DNA of 64,000 nt from an uncultured Dehalococcoidia bacterium. GTDB lineage: Bacteria; Chloroflexota; Dehalococcoidia; Lucifugimonadales; UBA3495. Location of the stretch: positions 2,477,158 through 2,541,157 of the forward strand of contig OX638345.1 of the NCBI GenBank assembly GCA_951813535.1. Direction: 5' to 3'. How positions within the stretch are numbered: the first letter of the stretch is position 1; each line of letters starts with the position of its first letter. The translations under genes and the position numbers were made by a program. The notes beneath the pieces are model-generated. The model searched no databases. It was not told where the DNA came from and saw only the letters and a list, made by a program, of their open reading frames with translations. Shown piece after piece: positions 37,056-45,903 of the stretch.

Positions 37056-38714
37056 TCACAGGCCCCCGGCGGGCTCGTATTCGCCGTAGACCTGGCGCAG
37101 CACATCGCAGATCTCACCCAGGGTGGCGTACCGTTCCACGCACTCCATCATGGGCGGAATCGTGTTGGCTCCTTCGGAGCGGGCGGCGTCGGCCAAGCGG
37201 GCGAGGCTGATCTGGACGGCCATGTTGTCGCGCTCGCGGCGCAGGCTGCGGAGCCGCTCAACCTGTTCCGCGGCGGCCGTGGCGTCAACGCGCAGAAGGC
37301 CAGAAATGGGGGGCGACTCGGTGACGTACTGGTTGACGCCGACGACCACCCGATCGTTTTCGTCGACCTCACGCTGGTGGCGGAAGGCGGAGTCGCCGAT
37401 TTCCTGGACCTGGAAGCCGTCCTCGATGGCGGCAACGGCTCCGCCCATCCGGTCGATGCGCTCGATGTACTCCAGGGTGGAGGCTTCCAGACGGTCGGTA
37501 AGGTTTTCGATGTACCAGGAGCCGCCGAGGGGGTCCACCACGTCAGCAGCGCCACTTTCGTGGGCCAGGATCTGCTGTGTGCGGAGCGAGAGCTGGGCGG
37601 ACTCTTCGCTAGGGAGGCTCAGGGCTTCGTCACGTGAATTGACGTGGAGGGACTGCGTACCTCCAAGGACGGCGGCCAGGGCCTGGACGGTGCTCCGGAT
37701 GACGTTGTTATCCGGCTGTTGGGCAGTGAGGGTCACGCCGGCAGTCTGGGTGTGGAAGCGCAGCATCATCGAGCGCGGGTCCTTGGCGCCGAAGCGGTCG
37801 CGCATTATGTTCGCCCAGAGACGGCGGGCGGCCCGGAATTTGGCGACCTCTTCGAAAAGGTTGTTCTGTGCCACGAAGAAGAAGGACAGGCGCGGCGCGA
37901 AATCGTCAACCGGCAAACCGGCGTCGACGGCGGCCTGCACGTAGGCGATGGCGTTCGCGAAGGTGAAGGCGAGTTCCTGGCTGGCGGTGGCGCCGGCCTC
38001 CCGCATGTGGTATCCGCTGATGCTGATCGTATTCCACCGGGGCACATTCTCGGCGCAGTAGCGGAACACGTCGACCACCAGGCGCATCGACGGGCGCGGC
38101 GGGTAGGCGTAGGTGCCGCGTGCGATGTACTCCTTGAGGATGTCGTTTTGGAGCGTGCCGTTCAGCTGGTCGGGGGCAACGCCCTGCTTCTTGCCGGCCG
38201 CGATGTAGAGGCAGAGCAGAACCGCCGCCGTGGCGTTGATGGTCATCGACGTGCTGACCTTGTCCAAGGGGATGCCGTTGAACAGGGTCTCCATATCGGC
38301 CAGGGAACAGATGGGCACGCCCACCTTTCCCACCTCGCCTTCGGCCAAAGGATGATCGCTGTCGTACCCGATCTGGGTGGGCAGATCAAAGGCCACGGAC
38401 AGGCCGGTTTGGCCGTTCTCCAGCAAGTAGCGATAACGTTCGTTAGTGGCAGCGGCCGTGGCATAACCGGCGTACTGACGCATGGTCCAGACGCGGCCGC
38501 GGTACATGTTGGGTTGGACGCCACGGGTGTACGGGAATTCTCCGGGGTAACCGATGGAGTCGCCATAGTCGCCGCTGGCAGATCCGTCCTCAGGAGTGTA
38601 TACGGTGTCCAGACTCAGTCCGGAATCCGTTGCGAATTGCTCGCGCCGCTCGGGAAAACGCTGCGTGACGCGGGAAAGCGTAGAGTCCTGCCATTCCTGC
38701 TTATTGTTTGACAT
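37056..38714 (-). CDS. Methylmalonyl-CoA mutase, catalytic large subunit
   Basis: 552 residues, the TIM-barrel substrate-binding part without a B12 domain. Family blocks are [69 protein letters not shown] and [17 protein letters not shown]. It pairs with the cobalamin-binding small subunit encoded at 22739-23146. First gene of the operon mutase, acyl-CoA dehydrogenase, epimerase, holA. The length matches split archaeal/Chloroflexota mutases rather than the fused 700-residue enzyme. The exact acyl-CoA (methylmalonyl, ethylmalonyl or isobutyryl) is inferred from the adjacent epimerase. Confidence 0.93.
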   Translation of the reverse strand: MSNNKQEWQDSTLSRVTQRFPERREQFATDSGLSLDTVYTPEDGSASGDYGDSIGYPGEFPYTRGVQPNMYRGRVWTMRQYAGYATAAATNERYRYLLENGQTGLSVAFDLPTQIGYDSDHPLAEGEVGKVGVPICSLADMETLFNGIPLDKVSTSMTINATAAVLLCLYIAAGKKQGVAPDQLNGTLQNDILKEYIARGTYAYPPRPSMRLVVDVFRYCAENVPRWNTISISGYHMREAGATASQELAFTFANAIAYVQAAVDAGLPVDDFAPRLSFFFVAQNNLFEEVAKFRAARRLWANIMRDRFGAKDPRSMMLRFHTQTAGVTLTAQQPDNNVIRSTVQALAAVLGGTQSLHVNSRDEALSLPSEESAQLSLRTQQILAHESGAADVVDPLGGSWYIENLTDRLEASTLEYIERIDRMGGAVAAIEDGFQVQEIGDSAFRHQREVDENDRVVVGVNQYVTESPPISGLLRVDATAAAEQVERLRSLRRERDNMAVQISLARLADAARSEGANTIPPMMECVERYATLGEICDVLRQVYGEYEPAGGL

Positions 38715-39109
38715 ACAGCCCTACCGGCCGGCCACTGCACCGGGCAGCAGGCGGCGTGGATTCAAGGGCCCATTTTATCATTGGGCGCGCGAAGCAGCCG
38801 GTATTGGGGTCCGGACGCGAACGCGGCGAGAGAGTGCGGTTACGGGTTCGCACACGTGCTACAAGACGCACGTGCTTGTTGGGCTTTACCACGGAAATTG
38901 CGTGCACGTACGGAGGGAACAATGTGCAATTTCGGTGGAACTGCCGCGAACTGGTAGTTTAGGGGTTGGCATCGGGTAAGACCTGATACCATTGGGCCGC
39001 GGTACAGTTCGGTTCCACTGGCCGAAGACAACCTCCACGTATCGGGTTAACAATGGCTACCGCATCCGCAGCGCGATCAAGCGACACAGGCGGTGATCGG
39101 AGAACTATC
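38715..39109. other. Divergent intergenic region
   Basis: About 395 bases between the mutase operon and the plus-strand hypothetical gene. Short frames on both strands show no motifs. It should hold both promoters; a TAAAAT on the minus strand near 38774 could be a -10, but no matching -35 is clear. No RNA structure is recognised. Confidence 0.5.
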
Positions 39110-39679
39110 ATGCCCACCATCACATTGCCGGACCACCTGAAAAGAGGCGTCGATAATGCGTTTAGCAACGAATTGTACCGGCGAATAGGAAAAGGTCAGG
39201 TGGATGCGGTTTTGACATTCGCGAACGACCACAACAACACGCAGACCTATCTCCTCGAATTTAAGGCCTTCCGACAGCCCAAACGCCACGAATTCTGGAA
39301 AAGAATTCTGCGGCCGAGTGCCGAAGCTATCGCTCTTGCATTTTCGGGGCAGATCGACAATTCCAGAATCGGACACGCGGTAGACCTGAAGCCGGCTTCC
39401 CAAGACCAGGAAAAAGCCGCGGACCTGCTCGGGATGTCCAGCTATTCGTTGAAACTGTATTCGACGCCCCTCGAACAGCAGACACAGCAGCGCGTGCGGG
39501 TTGAATTGACTCCGCAAGGAAAACGTCCCATCTACATGGCGTTGGAAGCGGATGCGAGCGTTGGAGAGCCGGTCAGCATGTTGCAGGGGGATATCTTTCG
39601 ATCCGAAGCCGCATTCGTGCCAACCGGTGACTCCGAGGAATCGGCGACCGCGGAAACGACTGAAAACGTCAGCGGGTGA
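39110..39679 (+). CDS. Hypothetical protein, family not recognised
   Basis: 189 residues from the ATG at 39110 (MPTITLPDHLKRGVDNAF), six bases after GGAGA; the longer frame from 39053 has no ribosome-binding site. There is no signal peptide or membrane segment. The middle is rich in charged residues (LLEFKAFRQPKRHEFWKRIL), then comes a beta-rich segment (QQRVRVELTPQGKRPIYM) and an acidic Ser/Thr/Glu tail. It is lower in GC than most neighbours. It is followed 114 bp later by a small membrane protein gene on the same strand; the two may be functionally linked. No function can be assigned. Confidence 0.65.
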   Translation: MPTITLPDHLKRGVDNAFSNELYRRIGKGQVDAVLTFANDHNNTQTYLLEFKAFRQPKRHEFWKRILRPSAEAIALAFSGQIDNSRIGHAVDLKPASQDQEKAADLLGMSSYSLKLYSTPLEQQTQQRVRVELTPQGKRPIYMALEADASVGEPVSMLQGDIFRSEAAFVPTGDSEESATAETTENVSG

Positions 39680-39793
39680 GCCACGTGCGTGCGGACGCTC
39701 GGTTCTCCTGGCGCGGGCGCGATTAATTCCAATGGAACCTGGCGAAGGTTTCCGAAGCGACCAACGGAAGCCCGAATTGGTGAGGAGCATCCG

Positions 39794-40171
39794 ATGATAT
39801 CCGGCGTGTCGTCGCCGCCCAAGAGCCGGGAAGCGATCAAGACCTCAGACCGCGAATACAGGCGAACCCAGTTGCATGTACTTGAGCAATGCACCCCGGG
39901 CGACACGTTCCACCCGGAGCCACAGGACGCCCGTATGGTGACAGTATTCAAGGCGATGGCGGCAGAGCGCTTGCTTACCGATATAGGCGACGGGATATAC
40001 GTGCTAACCGCCAAAGGACAGGAACATCGCCGGAGACTTCGCCGGTGGAGATGGTGGCAGGCGGTTCAAGACAATCTAAATTGGCTGGTACCGACGTTCG
40101 TAGCCATTTGCTCGGTGGTCGTGGCCGCCCTGGCGTTGGCCGCGAATTCCGGTGGTACGATGGTACAATAA
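39794..40171 (+). CDS. Small membrane protein with possible winged-helix domain, family not recognised
   Basis: 125 residues from the ATG at 39794, preceded by GAGGAG. Residues about 25-85 resemble a winged-helix fold (RMVTVFKAMAAERLLTDIGD, then GIYVLTAKGQEHRR, the usual wing). A basic stretch (RRRLRRWRWWQ) follows, then one transmembrane helix (LVPTFVAICSVVVAALALAA) and a short outside tail. The predicted topology puts the winged helix in the cytoplasm. It lies downstream of another unrecognised gene and is followed by a strong hairpin at 40223-40246. Confidence 0.62.
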   Translation: MISGVSSPPKSREAIKTSDREYRRTQLHVLEQCTPGDTFHPEPQDARMVTVFKAMAAERLLTDIGDGIYVLTAKGQEHRRRLRRWRWWQAVQDNLNWLVPTFVAICSVVVAALALAANSGGTMVQ

Positions 40172-40222
40172 CGTCTGTCCATCCTCGTGTGATCCGTCAC
40201 CTGACACGCGTGCAAATGTATT

Positions 40223-40246
40223 GAGGGCGTCCATCCGGACGCCCTC
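40223..40246. terminator. Bidirectional hairpin between convergent genes
   Basis: Perfect 10-bp stem GAGGGCGTCC / GGACGCCCTC with an ATCC loop. It is followed on the plus strand by TTCTCG and lies between the convergent ends at 40171 and 40273. The T-tracts are weak, so termination efficiency is uncertain. Confidence 0.55.
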
Positions 40247-40272
40247 TTCTCGCATGCGGCTGGATGTGAAGG

Positions 40273-40932
40273 CTAATCGCTGGTGAAGGCGTAGTCGGTA
40301 GGACGCATGATGGAGTGGCGAGAGACGCGCACGATGGGGCCGTCGACCTCGCTGGCGGCGCGGGCCTTGTTCCACTCGGGGTCTGCCTGGAAGGAGCGCC
40401 AACTCTTTTCGCGATCCCCAAGGCTCGGGTACCCCAGCATGTAGACCAGGACATTGTTGACGCCGACGTCCTCGGACCAGTAGCCGATGTTCTCGATGCC
40501 GTGCTTCTCGAACAGTCCGATGGTGTGGTTGGCGAAGCGGTTATGCACATCGGGCAGGCGACCCGGCAATGCCTCGTAGATGCGGAGTTCCTGGACCGCG
40601 GTGGAGATGCTCGGCTCGGGCGAGTAGGGGGTCAAGCGGAGGAACCGGTTGGTTACGGCGTCGACCAGCGGCCCGTTGGCCTCGGTCTGCTTGCGGACTT
40701 CCAGCCAGTCCGGGTCGGTTCCGAACTTGGCCCAGCGGGATTCCCGGTCGGCCATGCTGTCGAAAACGTTGATGTAGGTCAGCCGGTTGCTGCGACCAAT
40801 CTCGTCGGTCCAGAAGCCGAGGTATTTCACGCCGTGCTTGCGGAACAAGGCGCAGGTATGATTGGCGAACCGTCCGCTGATGTCGGGCAGACGACCGGCG
40901 ACGGCGTCGTAAATGCGGAGTTCGTAAAGCAT
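40273..40932 (-). CDS. NIPSNAP-family protein with two tandem domains
   Basis: 219 residues built from two repeats of about 105 residues that align well: ELRIYDAVAGRLPDISGRFA and ELRIYEALPGRLPDVHNRFA, then NHT..LF.KHG in each, and DREKSW / DRESRW later. NIPSNAP domains have the dimeric alpha-beta-barrel fold; bacterial members have unknown roles. The start is the ATG at 40932 (MLYELRIYDA), with GGAGAG upstream. It is a monocistronic unit. Confidence 0.88.
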   Translation of the reverse strand: MLYELRIYDAVAGRLPDISGRFANHTCALFRKHGVKYLGFWTDEIGRSNRLTYINVFDSMADRESRWAKFGTDPDWLEVRKQTEANGPLVDAVTNRFLRLTPYSPEPSISTAVQELRIYEALPGRLPDVHNRFANHTIGLFEKHGIENIGYWSEDVGVNNVLVYMLGYPSLGDREKSWRSFQADPEWNKARAASEVDGPIVRVSRHSIMRPTDYAFTSD

Positions 40933-41304
40933 CGCTTCTCTCCTTCCGGGTGTCGGGATGACCAACTCAATCCTTGCGACGGCAACCATCTGGCGGCCTG
41001 TCGTTGGTGCCGGTAGTATAGCACCGGGCCAGTAGAACGCGGGTCAATCCGCGTTGCGGCGCAATCCGTAGAATAGGCGTGTCCATTCGTGTCAGAGCGC
41101 GCGGTGTCGTTCGAAACCCGGCACGGCGCGGATGGTGTGACCGGCGACGCACACGTTCACAAAACTTTAACAATGGCCTGATTAGACTCTGAGCAAGCGG
41201 AAAACGATCCAGCGTCGACAACTGATTACACCATCGCATACGACCCGGCATCCTCCGGGCTTGCCGGTCCCGCGACAGATCAGACAGGATTAGGTGGGTA
41301 CTAC
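40933..41304. other. Divergent intergenic region
   Basis: About 370 bases between the NIPSNAP gene and the HtrA-like gene, presumably with promoters for both. No frame with motifs and no clear RNA element is seen. An AT-richer stretch around 41160-41175 upstream of the protease gene may be its promoter area. Confidence 0.5.
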
Positions 41305-42609
41305 GTGAGCATCGGGAAGATAGTTTTGACAAAACGACGAGGCGTTGTGCCGGCGTTGGCCGTGACAGGATTGGTGCTGAGCCTGGCTTTGGCCTGTGGC
41401 CAACCCGACCCGGCGCAATTTGAAACCGTGGAGCTGACGCCTCCGGCGGTGAGAATGGTCGCGCAGCCCAGCGATGAGGCCACGGTCCCGGCTCCGCAGG
41501 CCGTTGAATCCGAGGCGCAACCAGCAGTCGAGGAACCGGCGCAAAGCGGCACACCGGAAACGGAATCCCAGTTGACCGCATCGGCAATCACGGCCGCGCA
41601 CGATGAAGTGATGTCGGGCATCTATGAGCGAACCGTGCCGTCGGTGGTCGGATTGCGGGTGCTCAAGTCGATCACGATTGGCGGCGCTGCTCCCGGGATG
41701 CCACAGGGCGATTTCCTGTCCCGCGCGGCCGGGTCGGGTTTCGTGTGGGATGATGAGGGGCACATCGTAACCAACAAGCACGTAATCGACGAGGCCGACA
41801 GGATCATCGTGGTTTTGAGTGACGGAACCCAGACTGACGCCGAACTGGTCGGGGATGACCCCGATTCGGACCTCGCAGTAATCAGGGTCACCGACGACAC
41901 GGTGCGACCTCCGGCCATTGCCCTGGGCGATAGCGACACGATCAAACCAGGCCAGTTGGCGCTGGCAATAGGCGACCCTTTCTCCCGAGGATTTTCGATG
42001 ACATCCGGCATCATCAGCGCGGTCGGTAGGACCATCAATCCGACGGACAGCAACTTTTCGGTGCCGAGGGTGGTCCAACACGACGCGGCCACCAACCCGG
42101 GGAACTCGGGGGGCCCGCTCCTGAACCGAAAAGGCGAGGTGGTGGGCATCAACACGCAAATCATCAGTGAGACCGGCGGGTTCTCCGGTGTGGGCCTGGC
42201 GATTCCTGTGAATCTGGCCAAGTTGGTGGCGCCGTCACTGATAGCGGACGGACAATACGAGTACCCGTTCATCGGTATCCGCGGCGTGTCGATGAGCCCG
42301 GACATCGCCCTGGCGATGGATTTGCCGCCGGATACGCGCGGCGCCCTGGTGTTGGCGGTGGGTACCGGCACGGCCGCGGAGGAAGCGGGACTTCGGGCTT
42401 CGGACCGGTTGACCGTAGTCAACGGGGCAGAACTGCCCATCGGCGGGGACATCATCACCGCGATGAACGGGGCGCCCATGACGGGGATGGACGACGTAGT
42501 GGCGTACACTGTAGAGCACACCCAGCCCGGGGACACCGTTGAATTCACCATCATGCGGGAAGGGGAAGAAATGCGAATGGAGATCACCATGGGAGCGCGA
42601 CCGGAGTAA
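41305..42609 (+). CDS. HtrA/DegP-like serine protease, lipoprotein, with PDZ domain
   Basis: 434 residues. The signal peptide ends in the lipobox LALAC with Cys31, so the protein is probably lipid-anchored outside the membrane. A Pro/Glu/Ala linker follows to about residue 90. The trypsin-like domain has His in TNKHVIDEADR, Asp in DPDSDLAVIRV and Ser in NPGNSGGPLLN. A single C-terminal PDZ domain covers about residues 320-430 (EEAGLRASDRLTVVNGAELP). It likely degrades or refolds damaged exported proteins. The start is GTG at 41305. It is followed by a hairpin at 42637-42664. Confidence 0.93.
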   Translation: MSIGKIVLTKRRGVVPALAVTGLVLSLALACGQPDPAQFETVELTPPAVRMVAQPSDEATVPAPQAVESEAQPAVEEPAQSGTPETESQLTASAITAAHDEVMSGIYERTVPSVVGLRVLKSITIGGAAPGMPQGDFLSRAAGSGFVWDDEGHIVTNKHVIDEADRIIVVLSDGTQTDAELVGDDPDSDLAVIRVTDDTVRPPAIALGDSDTIKPGQLALAIGDPFSRGFSMTSGIISAVGRTINPTDSNFSVPRVVQHDAATNPGNSGGPLLNRKGEVVGINTQIISETGGFSGVGLAIPVNLAKLVAPSLIADGQYEYPFIGIRGVSMSPDIALAMDLPPDTRGALVLAVGTGTAAEEAGLRASDRLTVVNGAELPIGGDIITAMNGAPMTGMDDVVAYTVEHTQPGDTVEFTIMREGEEMRMEITMGARPE

Positions 42610-42636
42610 GCCAGCCCCACGGGATCCAAAAAGAAA

Positions 42637-42664
42637 CCGACGGCAGTTCATGCGCTGCCGTCGG
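42637..42664. terminator. Hairpin terminator shared by protease gene and tRNA genes
   Basis: Perfect 10-bp stem CCGACGGCAG / CTGCCGTCGG around an 8-base loop. On the minus strand it is followed by TTTCTTTTT, making a good terminator for the two tRNA genes. On the plus strand it follows the protease stop by 28 bases but has only a weak T-tract. Confidence 0.75.
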
Positions 42665-42677
42665 CAATTATTTCAGG

Positions 42678-42753
42678 TGGCGCGCCTGGCAGGACTCGAA
42701 CCCGCAACCCCTGGGTCCGAAGCCCAGTGCTCTGTCCATTGAGCTACAGGCGC
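42678..42753 (-). tRNA. tRNA-Arg (anticodon TCG)
   Basis: 76 nt with encoded CCA (42678-42680). The acceptor stem is GCGCCTG / CAGGCGC with discriminator G. The anticodon loop CTTCGGA gives TCG, reading CGA. The T arm is TGCGGG-TTCGAGT-CCTGC. It is transcribed with tRNA-His 29 bp upstream. Confidence 0.96.
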
Positions 42754-42782
42754 AATTCCCGAAAGATTGTCAGCGAGGTTGG

Positions 42783-42860
42783 TGGGGCGAGCAACGGGAT
42801 TCGAACCCGTGATCTCCTGTGCCACAGACAGGCGCCTTAGGCCACTTGGCTATGCTCGCC
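42783..42860 (-). tRNA. tRNA-His (anticodon GTG)
   Basis: 78 nt including the extra 5' G(-1) pairing with C73, the identity element of tRNA-His, and an encoded CCA. The acceptor stem is GCGAGCA / TGCTCGC. The anticodon loop CTGTGGC gives GTG. It is the first gene of a two-tRNA unit ending at the hairpin at 42637-42664. Confidence 0.95.
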
Positions 42861-42944
42861 ACGAGCCATCCGATCCGCGAACCGGGTAACAATTCGAGGT
42901 TAGCATACATCATCAAATCGGACAATACATCGAGGCGGGCACAA

Positions 42945-42973
42945 TTGAATGGCGTCGGGGGATTGGATAAAAT
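42945..42973 (+). promoter_or_regulatory. Sigma-70-type promoter for the peptide ABC importer
   Basis: The -35 is TTGAAT (42945-42950) and the -10 is TAAAAT (42968-42973), with a 17-bp spacer. It lies about 107 bases upstream of the substrate-binding protein ATG, leaving a 5' leader of roughly 100 nt. Confidence 0.68.
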
Positions 42974-43079
42974 CGCTGCGTGCAGAGCCGGTAATATCTC
43001 GGCAATAGGAATTGGGGCAAACTGATTCCGGTCAGTATCTCGTAATCCCCTTGATCCTGAGAACTGATTCGGAGGACTT

Positions 43080-44876
43080 ATGAAGCGCAAGATTTTCAGA
43101 ATACTGTTGATGGGAGCCGTGCTCGCCGCACTGGTTGGGTTGGTGGCGTGCGGCGGCAGCGACGAACCACCAGCGGCCGCGCCCGAACCCACGGCAGCAC
43201 CTACCGCGACTTCGGCTCCGGCCGCGGCGGCTCCGGCGGCCACGGCGCCCAGCGAAGCTCCAGCCCCGACCGCCACTACGGAAGCGATGATGTCAGCGGG
43301 TCAACCGACAGCCATGGGCGAAAGCTGCGCCCCTTCGGCAGACCTGACTTTCGACGACCGGCCACCCCAGGGCGGAACCCTGGTACGGCTGTTTGCGGAT
43401 CCCCCCACGCTGGATCCCCACCTGATGGGCGACGTCACATCCAGCGTGATTGGCGGCGAGGTTTTCGGCGGCCTGGTCACGCTGAGCCTGGACTACCAGC
43501 CGGTGCTTGACCTCGCCGAAACCTGCTCCATCAGCGAGGACGGTCTGGTCTATACCTTCGTGCTACGTGAGAACGCCAAGTTCCACGACGGCAAACCGGT
43601 GACGGCGCAAGACGTGAAGTGGTCCATCGAGAGGGCGGCCGACCCGGATACCCTCTCCCACACGGCCGAAACCTACCTCGGCGACATCGTGGGGGTGACA
43701 GACAAGCTGGAAGGAACGGCCGACGAAATCAGCGGCGTCAAGGTGGTTGACGATCGGACTGTCGAATTCACCATCGACGCCCCCAAATCCTACTTCCTGG
43801 CCAAACTGACGTATCCTACGGCATACGTGGTTGACCAGGAGCAGGTCACCGATGACGGAACATGGCTTGAGGAGCCCAACGGCACCGGTCCCTTCAAGCT
43901 GGCAACCTACGAAATTGGCGAACTCATCGTGCTGGAGCGGAACGAGAACTACCACCTGGGACCGCCGCACCTCGAGAGCGTGCAGATGATCCTGAGCGGT
44001 GGGTCCGCGATGATCATGTACGAGAACGATGAAATCCACCTGACGGGTGTCGGCTTGGACGACCTGCCTCGACTGCTGGACCCCAACGACGCGCTGAACC
44101 CGCAGCTGCACCGCTCGCCCCAGGACTTCGACGTTTTCTACATCGGGTTGAACGTAGCCGAGCCTCCTTTCGATGACGTCAAGGTTCGGCAGGCGTTGAA
44201 CTACGCGATTGACCTGCAGAGCATCGCCGAAAACGTGCTTGACGGCCGGGTCTCGCCGGCTACCGGGGTGATACCACCAGGGTTCCCGTCCTACACGGAA
44301 AACCTGCGGAGCTACCAATTCAATCCCGACCTGGCGCGGGAGCTGATGCAGGAATCGAAATATGCGGACGCGCTGGCGTCCGGGGATTTCCCGCGCGTCA
44401 CACTGACCATTTCCGGCAGCTTCGGCGCGGCCATCCCGACGTACCTCGAGGTCATTCTGGAACAATGGCGTCTGGAGCTGGGAATCGAAGTCGAGATCCA
44501 GCAAACGGAATGGGCAACGTTCCTGCAGGACGTCAACGACAAGAAGTACCAGATGTTCTCGCTGGGCTGGATTGCCGACTATCCGGACCCCCAGAACTTC
44601 CTGGACGTGCTGCTGCATTCGGACAGCCAGAGCAACCACACCAACTACGGCAACCCGGAGGTTGACCGGCTGCTGGAAGAAGCGAGGACGGAACGAGACC
44701 GGGCGCGCCGCTTCGAGTTGTACAACCAGGTTGAGCAGATGATAATCGACGACGCCCCATGGGTCTGGACGTGGTTCAGCGGAGAGGGCTACGCGTTGAT
44801 CAAGCCGGAGGTGTCGGACTACTTCCTGCTCCAGATGAGCATCCCCAAGTACCGGTACGTGTACTTCAACCAGTAG
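43080..44876 (+). CDS. ABC transporter substrate-binding lipoprotein, family 5 (peptide type)
   Basis: 598 residues. The signal peptide has lipobox LVAC with Cys24, then an Ala/Pro/Thr linker to about residue 75. The family 5 solute-binding domain follows: GGTLVRLFADPPTLDPHLM, YTFVLRENAKFHDGKPVTAQ, DVKWSIERAADPD, GTGPFKLATYEIGE, and FYIGLNVAEPPFDDVKVRQA near the middle. The ligand may be an oligopeptide, or nickel or another solute carried by this family. It is followed after 79 bp by two permease genes. GGAGGA just before the ATG supports the start. Confidence 0.95.
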   Translation: MKRKIFRILLMGAVLAALVGLVACGGSDEPPAAAPEPTAAPTATSAPAAAAPAATAPSEAPAPTATTEAMMSAGQPTAMGESCAPSADLTFDDRPPQGGTLVRLFADPPTLDPHLMGDVTSSVIGGEVFGGLVTLSLDYQPVLDLAETCSISEDGLVYTFVLRENAKFHDGKPVTAQDVKWSIERAADPDTLSHTAETYLGDIVGVTDKLEGTADEISGVKVVDDRTVEFTIDAPKSYFLAKLTYPTAYVVDQEQVTDDGTWLEEPNGTGPFKLATYEIGELIVLERNENYHLGPPHLESVQMILSGGSAMIMYENDEIHLTGVGLDDLPRLLDPNDALNPQLHRSPQDFDVFYIGLNVAEPPFDDVKVRQALNYAIDLQSIAENVLDGRVSPATGVIPPGFPSYTENLRSYQFNPDLARELMQESKYADALASGDFPRVTLTISGSFGAAIPTYLEVILEQWRLELGIEVEIQQTEWATFLQDVNDKKYQMFSLGWIADYPDPQNFLDVLLHSDSQSNHTNYGNPEVDRLLEEARTERDRARRFELYNQVEQMIIDDAPWVWTWFSGEGYALIKPEVSDYFLLQMSIPKYRYVYFNQ

Positions 44877-44896
44877 GAGCCGGAGACGAATCGAGG

Positions 44897-44924
44897 GTAG
44901 GGGCGGATAATTATTCGCCCCTAC
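44897..44924 (+). terminator. Hairpin between binding-protein and permease genes
   Basis: A stem of 9 bp, GTAGGGGCG / CGCCCCTAC, around a 10-base AT-rich centre that can itself fold. It has no T-run. It could reduce transcription into the permeases or protect the upstream mRNA end, giving more binding protein than permease, as in many ABC operons. A dispersed-repeat origin is also possible. Confidence 0.5.
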
Positions 44925-44955
44925 AACTATCGGCATACGAGACGGGCGGTTACAA

Positions 44956-45903
44956 ATGGGAACTTACGCGGCGCGACGGCTTTTGTGGCTGCCATTCCTG
45001 CTGCTTATCGTCACTTTTGTGACCTTCGCCCTGCTCCGGGTGGGGCCCGGTGATCCAGTACAGGTTTGGCTGGGCCAACACCAAAACGACGAAGTGCGTG
45101 CGCGATTGCGAGCCCAGTTGGGTTTGGACGACCCGCTGGTCGTGCAATACGTGCGTTATGTAGAGGGAGTTGTCACCCGGTTGGACTTCGGCGAGAGCCT
45201 GCGGTACCGGGGAAGGCCCGTTTCAGAGCTTCTCTCGAAACGCATGCTGGTCTCGCTGCAACTCAACGCGGCGGTGGTCATCATTACGCTGGGAGTCGGG
45301 ATACCGGTGGGCCTGTTCGCGGGACTGAAGCAGGGAACCGGCCTGGACGTAGTGGCGGTGACGATTGCCTTGGTGTTTCAATCGCTGCCGGTGTTCATTA
45401 CGGCACCGGTGCTGCTGCTGATGTTCGCGCTGAAATTGGATCTGCTGCCAGCGAGCGGATGGGAGGGATTCTTCTCGCCGAACATAGTGATGCCGGCGTT
45501 GGTGATGGGAGTACCGGGGATCGCCATAGTGGTGCGTTTCGTCAGAGCCAGCGTATTGGATGTCATGGCACAGGACTACATTCGGACGGCCCGGGCCAAG
45601 GGCTTGGCGGAATCGACGGTCCAATGGCGGCACATCTTGCGCAACGCGATGCTGCCATTATGGACGATTTTCGGGTTCACAATTGCCGGGTTGGCCGGCG
45701 GGACTTTCATCGTCGAGATTTACTTCGGGATTCCGGGAGTGGGATTGTTTGCCATCGAGTCCTTTTTCCAACGTGACTACCCGGTGCTGCTGGCGATTGC
45801 GGTCATCACCACCGCGTTGTTCGTGCTTGCCAACCTGATAATTGACGTTACGTATTCGCTGCTGGACCCACGGATCAGGGTGGGAGGCGGAAATGTTACC
45901 TGA
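44956..45903 (+). CDS. ABC transporter permease, DppB/OppB type
   Basis: 315 residues with about six membrane helices. The N-terminal RRLLWLPFLLLIVTFVTFAL and GPGDPVQ are typical of DppB. The cytoplasmic EAA loop reads DYIRTARAKGLAESTVQWRH, with ILRNAML after it. It ends 11 bases inside the next permease gene, so the two are translationally coupled. Confidence 0.95.
   Translation: MGTYAARRLLWLPFLLLIVTFVTFALLRVGPGDPVQVWLGQHQNDEVRARLRAQLGLDDPLVVQYVRYVEGVVTRLDFGESLRYRGRPVSELLSKRMLVSLQLNAAVVIITLGVGIPVGLFAGLKQGTGLDVVAVTIALVFQSLPVFITAPVLLLMFALKLDLLPASGWEGFFSPNIVMPALVMGVPGIAIVVRFVRASVLDVMAQDYIRTARAKGLAESTVQWRHILRNAMLPLWTIFGFTIAGLAGGTFIVEIYFGIPGVGLFAIESFFQRDYPVLLAIAVITTALFVLANLIIDVTYSLLDPRIRVGGGNVT

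Noticed and set aside
37644-38711. 355-codon plus-strand open frame
   Set aside because: Antisense shadow of the mutase large subunit, whose conserved blocks cover the same bases.
43563-44936. 457-codon minus-strand open frame
   Set aside because: Antisense to the peptide-binding protein gene; no ribosome-binding site or domain.
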